Assembly (NCBI GenBank): GCA_021286645.1
Contig: JAJTBZ010000097.1
Location: forward strand, 186,001-250,000
DNA length: 64,000 nucleotides
DNA from: Ignavibacteria bacterium
Lineage (GTDB): Bacteria; Bacteroidota; Ignavibacteria; Ignavibacteriales; Ignavibacteriaceae
Direction: 5' to 3'
Made by a program: the position numbers and the translations under genes. This document shows, in pieces, positions 44,064 through 53,531 of the stretch (its first letter is position 1; each line of letters begins with the position of its first letter). Below the pieces are notes generated by a model that saw only the letters and a program-made list of their open reading frames with translations, searched no databases and was not told the origin of the DNA.

Positions 44064-45722
44064 TTATTCAAGAGCGGGGAAACGAACCATGAAGGTTGAA
44101 CCCTTTCCTACTTCGCTGTGTACTACCAGATGCCCGTACATTAATTCCGTAATACGTTTTGTTATAGTTAATCCCAAACCACTTCCTTCATAACTTCGGC
44201 CAAAACCTTCGCTTACTTGTCTGAATTCTTCAAAAATTAGCGGTAAATCATTTTTATGAATGCCAATACCGGTATCCTGCACGCGAATAGAAACCCAATG
44301 CCGGGCATTATCAAATTCATTTTCGACAATAACTACCACGCTGCCCGCGCGTGTATATTTCAAGGCGTTATTAAGCAGGTTATGAAGAATTTCAACCAGC
44401 AGATGTTCGTCAAGATTCGCGTAGATCTCTTCATTCGGGCATGATATATCGAAAGCCAGTCCTTTTTGCAGTGCCGGCGCAGAGAATAATAACGCGGCAT
44501 CGTGAACACAGCGTACTACTCCTACACGGCCCAACGATACTTCAAGCTTGTTGGCCTCGATTTTTGAAAGGTCAAGTATCATATTGAGCGTGCGGCTAAG
44601 GCGCTTACCCGAATTGAAAATTGTATCGGCCATCTTCAAATGCATCGGATCTGCCAGTTCAGACTGTAATATTTCAGCATAGCCCAAAATGCCAATAAGG
44701 GGCGTTCGTAGTTCATGACTCATATTTGCGAGGAAACTGGATTTCACCCTGTTCATTTCTTCAGCTCGTTCTTTAGCCTGAATGAGTTCAGCTTCGGCAA
44801 TTTTCTTATCGGTAATGTCACTTACGACAACAATGCCCGCGACTATTTTCCCCTCTTTATCGCGCACGGGCCCCGCGTTAAAAGTAAGCCAGCGTTCTTC
44901 ACCCGTATCTGTCTTGAAAATTGCTTCGATATTTTTTGAAACGATACCTTCTTTTATGGCCAAAGTCAGTGGGGAATCTTCCTCGCGATATGGTGTTTTG
45001 CCATCGGGATAATAGATAATCCAATCGGTATTGTACTCGTCTATACGGGCTGCCGGAATAACTTGCATCGAAGAACCGCTGCGCATTCGAAGGGCAGCCT
45101 GATTTGCCAGGCGGATCCTGCTATCCGGAGCATCAACAATCAGCATACCGGCCGGGCTTTGTTCTATTGCCGAAACCAGTAATGCACGGGTCTTTTCCAG
45201 TTCTTCCTGTACTTCCTTTCGGGCGGTAATATTTCGAATCATTGCAATATATTGTTCTTCGGGAATGGGCAGTAACCGTGCTTCATAGTAGTAGTTTTTG
45301 TTTTGCACTTGCAACTTGTATTCAAAACTGACCAATGTGCCGGTAGAGTGGACGAGTTGAAGAGAACTGGCGAACTGGGCGCTCGCATCCTTATCGGGGA
45401 TATCCTGAATCCGTTTGCCGATTAACTCACGCGGCTGGATGATAAAATCGTTAATACTGCCCGCTTTATAATCGAGAATAACCCCGGATGAATTAATTCG
45501 AAAAAAGAGGTCGGGTATAGATTGGAATATGCCGCGCATATCGGTATTGGCGGTAATTAGCTCGGAGCTGCTGAGTTCCAGAGACCGCTCTAACATTTCT
45601 CTGTCCGTGTCGAATCCATGATAGGCGTTATCTACTGCGGTAATAAAGTCCTCAAGTTCTTTTGAGAACGGTCCTGTAGAATTAAAAAAACGTTTAAGTT
45701 GCCGTTTTAACAGGTTATGCAT
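44064..45722 (-). CDS. PAS sensor histidine kinase (soluble)
   Basis: 552 residues. A short helical N-terminus (about 1-55, LLKRQLKRFFNST) precedes two PAS domains (about 60-175 and 185-310, each closing with a PAC-like end such as GIVVVSDITDKK). HisKA carries the His near 336 (FLANMSHELRTPLIG) and the HATPase LLNNALKYT, DTGIGI, GSGLGL. No membrane segment. It starts 6 bp after the FIST protein gene, so the pair is almost certainly co-transcribed and the FIST protein is its probable sensory partner. Confidence 0.88.
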   Translation of the reverse strand: MHNLLKRQLKRFFNSTGPFSKELEDFITAVDNAYHGFDTDREMLERSLELSSSELITANTDMRGIFQSIPDLFFRINSSGVILDYKAGSINDFIIQPRELIGKRIQDIPDKDASAQFASSLQLVHSTGTLVSFEYKLQVQNKNYYYEARLLPIPEEQYIAMIRNITARKEVQEELEKTRALLVSAIEQSPAGMLIVDAPDSRIRLANQAALRMRSGSSMQVIPAARIDEYNTDWIIYYPDGKTPYREEDSPLTLAIKEGIVSKNIEAIFKTDTGEERWLTFNAGPVRDKEGKIVAGIVVVSDITDKKIAEAELIQAKERAEEMNRVKSSFLANMSHELRTPLIGILGYAEILQSELADPMHLKMADTIFNSGKRLSRTLNMILDLSKIEANKLEVSLGRVGVVRCVHDAALLFSAPALQKGLAFDISCPNEEIYANLDEHLLVEILHNLLNNALKYTRAGSVVVIVENEFDNARHWVSIRVQDTGIGIHKNDLPLIFEEFRQVSEGFGRSYEGSGLGLTITKRITELMYGHLVVHSEVGKGSTFMVRFPALE

Positions 45723-45728
45723 ACAAAA

Positions 45729-46865
45729 TTATTCTTCGCGCAAGGTTGTAATTGTCATAGTTTGATTATGTAATTCACATTGCTCACCTGATTTGAATGG
45801 TGAAATTTCACCGTATGAATAGAACCCCGTTAAAACAACATTTTTACCTAAAACTTCCCGCGGGCCCTCAATTTCTTCTTCCACCCGCTGCTTAAGAACC
45901 AGTTTCCTTCCAACGCAACTAATAAGGATTGCCAGTTCGGGCGGAGCGGTATCGGCTGTACAGCAAATTTTAGCAGCACCAATTGAGCCATCAATGAGCC
46001 GATCGAAATTTGCTTTCATGAGACGCGCATAAGAACCTTCGGGAACGTCACCGGCAAATGTAAGGGATTGCTCTTCTGCATTAATGCCCAGTATTGTTCT
46101 TACTACACCCTGCTCACCTGTTTTTGTGCGTAAGCTTAATGGGAAAAGTAAACCTGTTGCCGGCAAACCTTTTGCATGGTCACCAAGATATTTTTTATAC
46201 AGTTCAAGTGCAGATTGCCCGTCTAACTCAAACAGTACATTATCCCTGGATCGAGTTACCTGTCGTTCCGGGCCAAACGGGTCCCAGCCGCCGAGTGAAC
46301 CAAACTGCACCTTAATAGATGAGCCGTAGAAACCAAGAATAGCAACTACACCGGTTTGTGGAGGAGAGTCCCAAAATACGAGGGTTTCTGAAAAATTCGG
46401 ACCATCGCCGGCCAAGCCGCCGGTTATCGTTACCTGTTCGGGTAGAATATTTTTTACGCCGCGCACCAAATCGCTGCCATTCACATGCAGACCATCAGAA
46501 AGCAAAAAGACATGAGTCAGGTCTTCATGCGGGATAAGCTTTGCGAGAGCCGAACCGGCACTAAAACTGTTTTCATGTTTGGAAAGCTTTATTTTTGCAC
46601 CATTGATATATGCTTTCTCAAATGTAATAGCAGTAAGCACGAGAGAATCGTCCTGAACGCTGGTATTAATAATTTCGCCTGCGGTGGAGCATCCCAATAC
46701 GTGTGCAGTAGGGTACATTTGTGAAATTTCATTATATCGTTGAGTGTCTTTGAGCAAGGCGGTAGCTCCGAATACGAGTACAAGATGAGCGCTGTCTTGC
46801 AGAGTTGAAATGGAATTTAGTTCCCATTGATGGGCGGGGGTCCAGGTTCTTTGCTCAAACTTCAT
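45729..46865 (-). CDS. FIST domain sensory protein
   Basis: 378 residues. FIST_N (about 25-220) with VLGCSTAGEI and VTITGGLAGDGPNF, and FIST_C (about 230-365) with GLLFPLSLRTKTG, the SVxR-like GILISCVGRKLVLKQ segment and GFYSYGEISP near the end. FIST proteins are cytoplasmic small-ligand sensors (amino acids have been proposed) that work with histidine kinases or cyclases. AAGGAG stands about 10 bp before the ATG. A perfect palindrome lies 26 bp upstream. Encoded directly before a PAS histidine kinase, consistent with a sensor-kinase unit. Confidence 0.88.
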   Translation of the reverse strand: MKFEQRTWTPAHQWELNSISTLQDSAHLVLVFGATALLKDTQRYNEISQMYPTAHVLGCSTAGEIINTSVQDDSLVLTAITFEKAYINGAKIKLSKHENSFSAGSALAKLIPHEDLTHVFLLSDGLHVNGSDLVRGVKNILPEQVTITGGLAGDGPNFSETLVFWDSPPQTGVVAILGFYGSSIKVQFGSLGGWDPFGPERQVTRSRDNVLFELDGQSALELYKKYLGDHAKGLPATGLLFPLSLRTKTGEQGVVRTILGINAEEQSLTFAGDVPEGSYARLMKANFDRLIDGSIGAAKICCTADTAPPELAILISCVGRKLVLKQRVEEEIEGPREVLGKNVVLTGFYSYGEISPFKSGEQCELHNQTMTITTLREE

Positions 46866-46890
46866 AGATGCTAACTCCTTTTATTACCGG

Positions 46891-46912
46891 TATCGTTACA
46901 AGAATAACGATA
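46891..46912. promoter_or_regulatory. Palindromic site upstream of the FIST operon
   Basis: TATCGTTA and TAACGATA form a perfect 8-bp inverted repeat with a 6-nt spacer, 26-47 bp upstream of the FIST gene start. It may be an operator or, in the transcript, a hairpin in the 5' leader. Confidence 0.5.
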
Positions 46913-47038
46913 TTTATAGGCTATATATATAATTTTAAAACTTTATCCGCAATAGGAAGAAATAATTTATTATATATCGATTATTGAATGATTCTCAATT
47001 GGCTGAAAGATGTAAAATATTAAGAGGTTTAAGATATT

Positions 47039-47473
47039 ATGAAAGATATTCAGTTAACCTGGCAGTTGTGGGCGGTGCTTTCTGCCGTATTTGCCGCATG
47101 CACCGCGATTTTCGCGAAAATTGGCTTGAGCACAATAAATTCTGATTATGCCACATTTATACGAACCATTGTCATAGTAATAGTTTTAGCAGTGATTCTG
47201 ACATTCACCGGTCAGTTTCAGCCTGTGAGAGTGCTAACGGGGAAAACTCTTACGTTTCTCATATTGTCAGGGTTGGCAACAGGTGCATCCTGGCTCTGTT
47301 ATTTCCGGGCATTAAAGCAGGGCGAAGCCTCGCACGTTGCCCCAATCGATAAATTGAGTGTCGTTTTTGTCGCGCTCTTCAGTGTAATTATATTAGGCGA
47401 GAAAATTTCGCTGCTTCATTGGCTGGGTATAGCACTCATTGCTGCCGGAGCGGTAATTATCGCTGTACTATAA
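47039..47473 (+). CDS. EamA-family half-size transporter
   Basis: 144 residues with five membrane helices and one EamA repeat (FAACTAIFAKIGLSTINSD, then YFRALKQGEASHVAPIDKLS and LGEKISLLHWLGIALIAAGA). This is the usual size for single-repeat members, which probably work as dimers. Substrate unknown. Preceded by AGAGG and divergent from the FIST operon, 173 bp away. Confidence 0.85.
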   Translation: MKDIQLTWQLWAVLSAVFAACTAIFAKIGLSTINSDYATFIRTIVIVIVLAVILTFTGQFQPVRVLTGKTLTFLILSGLATGASWLCYFRALKQGEASHVAPIDKLSVVFVALFSVIILGEKISLLHWLGIALIAAGAVIIAVL

Positions 47474-47703
47474 GCATGCTTAACTATTTAAGCATATACG
47501 ATACTGGAAAAATAAGTTTCTTCTACCATGCGGGTACCCGGTTTTTAGTTGTTTAATTTCTATTTGCATTCACCAGGATCATAGGTGCATGTCGGCAGGG
47601 CGGAATGCTTCTTCAGAGAAGTAAAATGACAGTTCAGTTGAATTAGCCCTTCTAGGGAAGTACTTTTTAGTATTTTTGTTTGTAGAATAATTCACGGGGA
47701 CAG

Positions 47704-48756
47704 ATGATACAATTTAAAAATATCGATATATATTATTTTTCGGGTACCGGTAACTCGAAAAATTGCGCTATTTGGTTTCAGCGAAGTGCGCAGGAGGCAG
47801 GAACTGAGTGCCGTATTCATGATATTACCCGATTGGAGCACACGAAAATTACCGCTCCGGATATGAATACTCTCGTTGTTTTTATATCACCGGTTCATGG
47901 ATTTAACTACCCGCCCATAATGCTAAATTTCATTACCCGTTTCCCCCGCGGATCTTCACCGGTTGTATTGATGAATACACGGGCAGGTATGTTGATTAAA
48001 AATTGGATAACTCCCGGTTTAAGCGGGATTACGTTCTACCTTTCCGCCTTTATTCTCGCGTTGAAAGGATATTCTTTCCGATCGTTTTATCCGGTTAATC
48101 TCCCCTCGAACTGGATTTCTGTTCACCCGGGACTGAATGAACGAACGGTTAAATATCTGCATCAGAAAAACATGGAACAGGTGGAGGGGTTTGCTTCCGC
48201 GATTCTTTCAGGTGCGAGAAATTTCAGAAGCTGTTTTGAATTAATTCAGGATGCAATTATCGCGCCGATAGCAGTGCTGTATTATTTTATCGGTCGTTTC
48301 TTTCTCGCGAAGACCTATTACGCTTCTGCTGATTGTGATAATTGCGGCCTCTGTAGCAAGAACTGTCCGGTACAGGCAATTCATACGATAAGAAACCGGC
48401 CCTATTGGACTATACACTGCGAAAGTTGTATGAAATGTCTGGGTAATTGTCCCCAAAAAGCAATCGAAACGGCCCATGGTTTCGTGGGTATCATTATAGT
48501 TATTTACAATCTTGTATTGTTATCGTTGATGTACAAATATGTCTACCCTGTCTCACCTATTATAGATAACGCGCTGATACGTTTCCTGATAGAGCCAGTC
48601 ATTTTAATAGCTTTTACATCGGCTGCTTATTTTATCGCTCATATAACTTTGGGCTTCAGGTTTTTTGAGCGATTGATGGTATTCACATCGCTTACGAAAT
48701 ATAAATTTTGGGGAAGACGATACAAGGCATTGAAACAGTACGGCAATAAAAGTTGA
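47704..48756 (+). CDS. EFR1-type flavodoxin/ferredoxin fusion membrane protein
   Basis: 350 residues. A flavodoxin-like N-terminal domain (about 8-180) has the FMN loop YYFSGTGNSKN and a SPVHGFNYPP loop. Two 4Fe-4S clusters follow, CDNCGLCSKNCP and CESCMKCLGNCP (about 215-265). Two or three hydrophobic segments (GIIIVIYNLVLLSLMY, VILIAFTSAAYFIAHITLG) end the protein. The flavodoxin-plus-ferredoxin order matches the EFR1 family; the membrane tail is less common and would tether electron transfer to the inner membrane. Its partner is not visible nearby. A clear terminator follows. Confidence 0.78.
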   Translation: MIQFKNIDIYYFSGTGNSKNCAIWFQRSAQEAGTECRIHDITRLEHTKITAPDMNTLVVFISPVHGFNYPPIMLNFITRFPRGSSPVVLMNTRAGMLIKNWITPGLSGITFYLSAFILALKGYSFRSFYPVNLPSNWISVHPGLNERTVKYLHQKNMEQVEGFASAILSGARNFRSCFELIQDAIIAPIAVLYYFIGRFFLAKTYYASADCDNCGLCSKNCPVQAIHTIRNRPYWTIHCESCMKCLGNCPQKAIETAHGFVGIIIVIYNLVLLSLMYKYVYPVSPIIDNALIRFLIEPVILIAFTSAAYFIAHITLGFRFFERLMVFTSLTKYKFWGRRYKALKQYGNKS

Positions 48757-48784
48757 TAACAGATTGAATTGTTATTTCCCGCTT

Positions 48785-48815
48785 GGGGCAGCTTTCTGTA
48801 AGGCTGCCCCGTTTT
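48785..48815 (+). terminator. Intrinsic terminator after the EFR1-type gene
   Basis: GGGGCAGC and GCTGCCCC form a perfect 8-bp stem followed by GTTTT, 28 bp after the stop. Confidence 0.85.
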
Positions 48816-48883
48816 CTATGCGGAAATAAAATGTTCAGAACGCAAATGTTTGAAAAATAGCATTACTGTTGTGCTGGTGAATC

Positions 48884-51697
48884 TTACTTGATCAGTAACA
48901 TTTTTTGCGTGGCTGTATAACTGCCTGCCTGCATACGGCAGAAATATAGGCCGCTTGGCAGGTTCGCGGCGTTGAACACTGCCGAATACTTACCGCTTTG
49001 TTTAACCTCATTTACCAGTACCTGTACCTGCCTGCCCAGCGGGTCGTATACAATGAGGGATACAAGTACCGGACTCGCTACACTATAGCTAAGCGTAGTG
49101 GAAGGATTGAATGGATTCGGGTAATTCGTTTCGAGTTTGTATTCTGTACATACGGTACCGGGTAGAATTTCGATGGCTGTAATTGCCGGGTTTGTAATTA
49201 CAGTCGGTCTGCCGGCTGTAACAGTTGTATTGAGCAGTCTGCCTGAAGTTGCCCTATCACGCATGGTAAAACTGCGGCCAATGCACTGAACCGAAACAGG
49301 GTATGCCGCGCCGGTAATGTTGGCAACAACCATTCCTTCGTGATCGGATTCTGCATTCCGCTGACTTGAAAATCTGCTATCAAAAACTCCCGCGGGGCCA
49401 AGTGGCGGAAGATCAAAATCGGTAGTGTTCTCTGCACGGTTCAGTAAAAACAATTTAGCCGACGCACTATTGGCATCAGTTAGGGTAATGGTGGTTGTAA
49501 TGCCAGGAAGACTATTTTCGCGGCTTCTTTCTACCAATGCCTGGCGATTCGTGGGAATAGTTAGAACTCCATTCTGGCTTGCACGTACCCAATAGCCTTT
49601 GCCGCTTTGCAGAGTGGATGCTATGTAATATGCTCCATTGTATCCATAGAACTGCGAATTTATTATGCCAGCCGGCACTGTAATTATTGAACTCGTCGGT
49701 ACATCGTTCTGAAAAATACCAATGAGATTCCAGCCAGCCGAAAGATTTACCTGATTACCGGCAGAAGTTCCGCAAACATTTACTGATGCGGCGTCAGTCA
49801 TCCTGATCCAGTATCCTTTTCCCGGTGAAAGGGAGGGATTGATCTGGTACCCATTCAAATAACTGTACGCGGGTGAATTCGCGACCGGGAATAAACTTGT
49901 AACCGATGAATCAGCGGGCCGTACCGGAACAGAAATGATATTCCAGCCGGCTGCCATTGTTATGGTACCACAAGGACTGGTTATAGAAAATATTGCATCG
50001 CTAATGTCATTGAGAGCGAGGTTATGAGAATCGGATATTCGTATTTTACACTGGGCGGAAACTGCTGCCGGAACATTCCATGAGAATGTTCCCGTGCCGG
50101 CAAGAACAGCCTTGCTGATATTTTGCCACTGGGTGCCATTGTCAGTAGTGTAATCGATACGAACTGAATCGATACCGGTACTGTTCCAACGAATCTGGTG
50201 AATGGAACCGGCAGCCCATGCTTCACCGCCATTAGGTGATGTTACGGTAACGGCGGCTGCAGCTTGTGTATCAACTATGAAACTCCACGCTCCTCGGGGG
50301 GCAGGTAAAGGTTTTACAATAGTTCTGCCGCTGTTAGATGTCGCGGATATATAATAAAATACTTTTATCCCAACACTTTGTACGGGAATCTGGGAGATAA
50401 AAGTATCCGCGCCTACGGGGTACATAGGAACCTGATTATACCCGTGAATAGTATCGATGCTCCACCATAGCGTTGCTGAGTTGATGCCTGAACGTGAATC
50501 GATATAGGATTTTACCTGAAATGGATTGGTAATACCGGCGACGGTCCGTATGGGCGCGTGCGAAATGACTATCGGCTCACGTACACCGACTTCTTTAGTT
50601 ATACAGTGGATTGCACCGAGAGCGGTAATGCTTTGGTTGCAATCGATTCCAACCACATTATAGCCTGGCATTGCCTCGCGATAAATGCGAAGAGCCGTGG
50701 TATCATATTTTGCTTCGTACGTTGGTACTATAACTGTCTTATTAATAATAGATGAATTGGTATACGTACGGTAGTCACCGCTGTTTGAAGGGTAACGGCC
50801 CTGGGCATCGGGCGGCATGAGAACGCGGACTACCTTGTAATCGCGGCCATAGCACGTTTTAAAATTCGATAAAATATATTGTAAATTTGCTTCGATCTGC
50901 GGCCCGTCTGCCACACCGGTAGGGTACTGACCCACGAGAAGTGTTTCTTCATCAAGGAGCTTAATATGCATATCGATATGGTGTATTTGATCGTAGGGGA
51001 GAGTCTCGAGCTTTATATACCGGTTAATTCCCATGAATTTTTTCATAATGGTATCTATGGACGCGGAGGTTTGCGTCGGATTCTCATCAATGATTAGTTT
51101 GGAGGAGAATCCGGTACCGTTGCCATCGGCCATAAAATTACCGCCGGTATGGATTAGATTATAGGGCGCTGTTGTTGTTTGGTATAGCGGCAGTCCCTGC
51201 ATATTTGCAAATACCGAGGGTACCAGATCATCGTTGGGGCGGGGGCGGTTATAAATCCAATCAATAATGAACAGGCTGTCGCAGTTGTTTGTATAGACTG
51301 ACCACGGGCCATAATCGCGGCACCATACTGAATTGAAAGAAGCCACAATAAATTTTAGATTGGTAAGCGGCACACCGCCGCTTTGCAGGTAACTCTTTAC
51401 CGATGCCGAATCACTGCATACAATGTATACAGTGCATTCCGTTTGAGCGAATTTAACAATCTGCCGTAATATAGAAGTATATGAAGTCCAGGCAATCATA
51501 ACGCCCTCTAATTCTTCCCATTCCGCCATGGTTCGTACGGGGGAAGCAGGGGGAGTGGTAAAACCTAAAATACTCTTGGGTGAATGATAGGTTTTCATCA
51601 TCTGCTTTTCTATTTCGGTCATCTGGTGAGGCAGATCCTGAGCGAATACATTCAATGAACAAACAAGGAGTATGCTGAAGATTACGAAGATTTTCAT
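48884..51697 (-). CDS. T9SS-exported peptidyl-arginine/agmatine deiminase-like protein
   Basis: 937 residues. After a signal peptide (1-19, ending VFAQ) comes a PAD_porph/agmatine deiminase domain (about 55-400). Its catalytic set is Asp128 (WCRDYGPW), His240-x-Asp242 (QIHHIDMHI) and Cys365 (GAIHCITKE). Next is an Ig-like part (about 470-580) with SPNGGEAWAAGSIHQIRW, then two copies of a GWN-I/L-I repeat module (about 590-700). A type A T9SS sorting domain closes it (YPNPFNPSTTLSYSV ... QKMLLIK). It would act outside the cell, releasing ammonia from arginine-type groups. It is far longer than agmatine deiminases (about 350 aa) but like Porphyromonas PAD in plan. Confidence 0.85.
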   Translation of the reverse strand: MKIFVIFSILLVCSLNVFAQDLPHQMTEIEKQMMKTYHSPKSILGFTTPPASPVRTMAEWEELEGVMIAWTSYTSILRQIVKFAQTECTVYIVCSDSASVKSYLQSGGVPLTNLKFIVASFNSVWCRDYGPWSVYTNNCDSLFIIDWIYNRPRPNDDLVPSVFANMQGLPLYQTTTAPYNLIHTGGNFMADGNGTGFSSKLIIDENPTQTSASIDTIMKKFMGINRYIKLETLPYDQIHHIDMHIKLLDEETLLVGQYPTGVADGPQIEANLQYILSNFKTCYGRDYKVVRVLMPPDAQGRYPSNSGDYRTYTNSSIINKTVIVPTYEAKYDTTALRIYREAMPGYNVVGIDCNQSITALGAIHCITKEVGVREPIVISHAPIRTVAGITNPFQVKSYIDSRSGINSATLWWSIDTIHGYNQVPMYPVGADTFISQIPVQSVGIKVFYYISATSNSGRTIVKPLPAPRGAWSFIVDTQAAAAVTVTSPNGGEAWAAGSIHQIRWNSTGIDSVRIDYTTDNGTQWQNISKAVLAGTGTFSWNVPAAVSAQCKIRISDSHNLALNDISDAIFSITSPCGTITMAAGWNIISVPVRPADSSVTSLFPVANSPAYSYLNGYQINPSLSPGKGYWIRMTDAASVNVCGTSAGNQVNLSAGWNLIGIFQNDVPTSSIITVPAGIINSQFYGYNGAYYIASTLQSGKGYWVRASQNGVLTIPTNRQALVERSRENSLPGITTTITLTDANSASAKLFLLNRAENTTDFDLPPLGPAGVFDSRFSSQRNAESDHEGMVVANITGAAYPVSVQCIGRSFTMRDRATSGRLLNTTVTAGRPTVITNPAITAIEILPGTVCTEYKLETNYPNPFNPSTTLSYSVASPVLVSLIVYDPLGRQVQVLVNEVKQSGKYSAVFNAANLPSGLYFCRMQAGSYTATQKMLLIK

Positions 51698-51816
51698 GCT
51701 GTGCCGCGGCTTTAATTAAATATTAATATTAGTACCGGTAACTTATCAAAAAAAACACCTGACCGCAAATAAATAGACCCGGAGAATTTTAGGAGGGGAG
51801 AAGATCGGCGTGAAAT

Positions 51817-52581
51817 TTATTTTGGCCGGGTAAATGGGATAAGTGCCGGGGTTCGGGATTTGTATAAATCCCATTGGGGGTTGTTGGTATATTTTTGTTC
51901 AAGCATAGGGATGCCGCTTACTTTTACTATAAGCACATTGAGCACTGCCGGGCCAATAAGTGAGTAGAAGCTGGTAAACGCCGCGGAAAAAATGCCAATG
52001 CCCCACCAGAGCATTATTTCACCAAAATAATTAGGATGTCTCGATACGCTCCATAAGCCGGTTGTCATTAACTGCCCCCGGGAGGAAGGTAGATTTTTAA
52101 ATTGGTAAAGCTGGAAATCGGCGACGCTTTCAAAAATGAGTCCGGTTAGGTACAATAAGAAACCGATACCGGCAACCAGGTAATTCCCGGTATTGTTATG
52201 TGTGAACATAAAGAAAATAGGTGCGGCTATAATCATCATTAGAACTCCCTGGAGCATGAATACGCGCAAGAATGCATTCAGTGCCTGCCGCTTACCCCAT
52301 GCTTCGCGAAAAGCAGTATATCTCTTATCCTCTCCTTTGCCAATTGATCTTGCAAGTATAAAAGTAGCTAATCGGAGAGCCCAAATAACTATCATGCCAA
52401 AGAGTATTATTTGGGACGGAAAAATCACCGTAGCAGTTAACATAAGGGTTAAACAAATTACTACAAATCCCGGTCCCCAGAAAATATCGATAATTGAATT
52501 GTTTTTCAGCCGCTGAGCAATAATGAAAATCATTATCAATGAAAGGAATATAACGGCAAATGAGGCCATAACCGCTTGCAT
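51817..52581 (-). CDS. DUF1295 (steroid 5-alpha-reductase-like) membrane protein
   Basis: 254 residues with about six hydrophobic helices. The DUF1295 marks are present: IDIFWGPGFVV near the start, the SRHPNYFGEIMLWWG motif near 185, and FYSLIGPAVLNVLIVKVSGIP. The family is related to 5-alpha-reductases and isoprenylcysteine methyltransferases, acting on lipids at the membrane. The start overlaps the stop of the MerR gene as TAATG, so it is translationally coupled to the regulator and belongs to the same lipid cluster, though on the opposite strand to the main operon. Confidence 0.82.
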   Translation of the reverse strand: MQAVMASFAVIFLSLIMIFIIAQRLKNNSIIDIFWGPGFVVICLTLMLTATVIFPSQIILFGMIVIWALRLATFILARSIGKGEDKRYTAFREAWGKRQALNAFLRVFMLQGVLMMIIAAPIFFMFTHNNTGNYLVAGIGFLLYLTGLIFESVADFQLYQFKNLPSSRGQLMTTGLWSVSRHPNYFGEIMLWWGIGIFSAAFTSFYSLIGPAVLNVLIVKVSGIPMLEQKYTNNPQWDLYKSRTPALIPFTRPK

Positions 52582-53531
52582 TATATTGCCTCGGTTTTAT
52601 CTGCTTGTGAGTGCACAGGCATGTTGGTAATTTTCTTCCGAATAACTGATAATGTTTGGCGGTATTGCCTGGCACTGGAAGTTACAATAGCCCGTATACC
52701 AAGTAAAGCAGAATGGTATCCACGGGCAGCCCGTCCGGAAGCTATAATAAAAGCATCCTCGCCGAGCAGAGAGCGAAGCCGCGGGATCTGCAATAATAAA
52801 GCCCCATCGTCTGCCGGATATACTAAACTAAGATGAACACAACGCGAGTGTAACTGTATGGCAGCAGATGCTATTTCCTCTACAGGCAGGCCCGGTCCAA
52901 GGTAAATGGTGCGCCAACCCTCAGATGAGGCAATAATTGAGGCCAGAACCGCCTCTAATTCGTGAAATTGTCCTTCAGGGGCGGCAATCACAATAGCCGG
53001 GGAGCTATTAGAGGCACTATATGAGGTTGATATCCTCGCGAGGAAAAATTTAATTGCGGATGAGGCAAAGTGCTCCTGTGCCACGCGCATTTCACCATCA
53101 TTCCACATATTACCAATTTTCTCTATCAGCGGAATGATAATCTGCTCGATAACTTCAATTACAGGTTTCTCAACGAGTACGGTACCAAGTAATTTGTGCA
53201 GTTTAGGGGAGTCGTATTCCCGTATAGCCTGAATACATTCGTCAATAAGCCCGATGAATTCGGATTGCATATTTTTTTTGGGTATATCCGGCCCGCCTAT
53301 TACCCGAAGCTGTTCGAGTTGCTCAAGCGAATGACCGGCAATATCACCAATTCGATGTCCTTCCTGTGTTAATTGCCCCAACAGTGTTAGTTTATCTAAA
53401 TCTGAATCGGTGTATAATCGTCTGTTGGACTCAGTCCTTTGTGGTTTAAAGGCCTCATATCGTTTTTCCCATGCCCGTATGGTCAGCTCGGGTACTCCCG
53501 AAATTCGGGAGACAGTTTTAATTGTGTGCAT
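52581..53531 (-). CDS. MerR-family regulator with B12-binding domain (CarH/LitR-like)
   Basis: 316 residues. An N-terminal MerR helix-turn-helix (about 3-70: IKTVSRISGVPELTIRAWEKRY) is followed by a four-helix B12-cap domain with the W-x9-EH motif (Trp143, Glu153-His154; MWNDGEMRVAQEH). A Rossmann-like B12 domain has the cobalt-ligand histidine at 190 in APEGQFHELEAV. These are the marks of adenosylcobalamin photoreceptors CarH/LitR, which bind DNA in the dark and let go in light. The glycine of the usual HxxG motif is Glu here. It is divergent from the lipid operon and the likely regulator of it; direct repeats lie in the shared intergenic region. Confidence 0.85.
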   Translation of the reverse strand: MHTIKTVSRISGVPELTIRAWEKRYEAFKPQRTESNRRLYTDSDLDKLTLLGQLTQEGHRIGDIAGHSLEQLEQLRVIGGPDIPKKNMQSEFIGLIDECIQAIREYDSPKLHKLLGTVLVEKPVIEVIEQIIIPLIEKIGNMWNDGEMRVAQEHFASSAIKFFLARISTSYSASNSSPAIVIAAPEGQFHELEAVLASIIASSEGWRTIYLGPGLPVEEIASAAIQLHSRCVHLSLVYPADDGALLLQIPRLRSLLGEDAFIIASGRAARGYHSALLGIRAIVTSSARQYRQTLSVIRKKITNMPVHSQADKTEAI

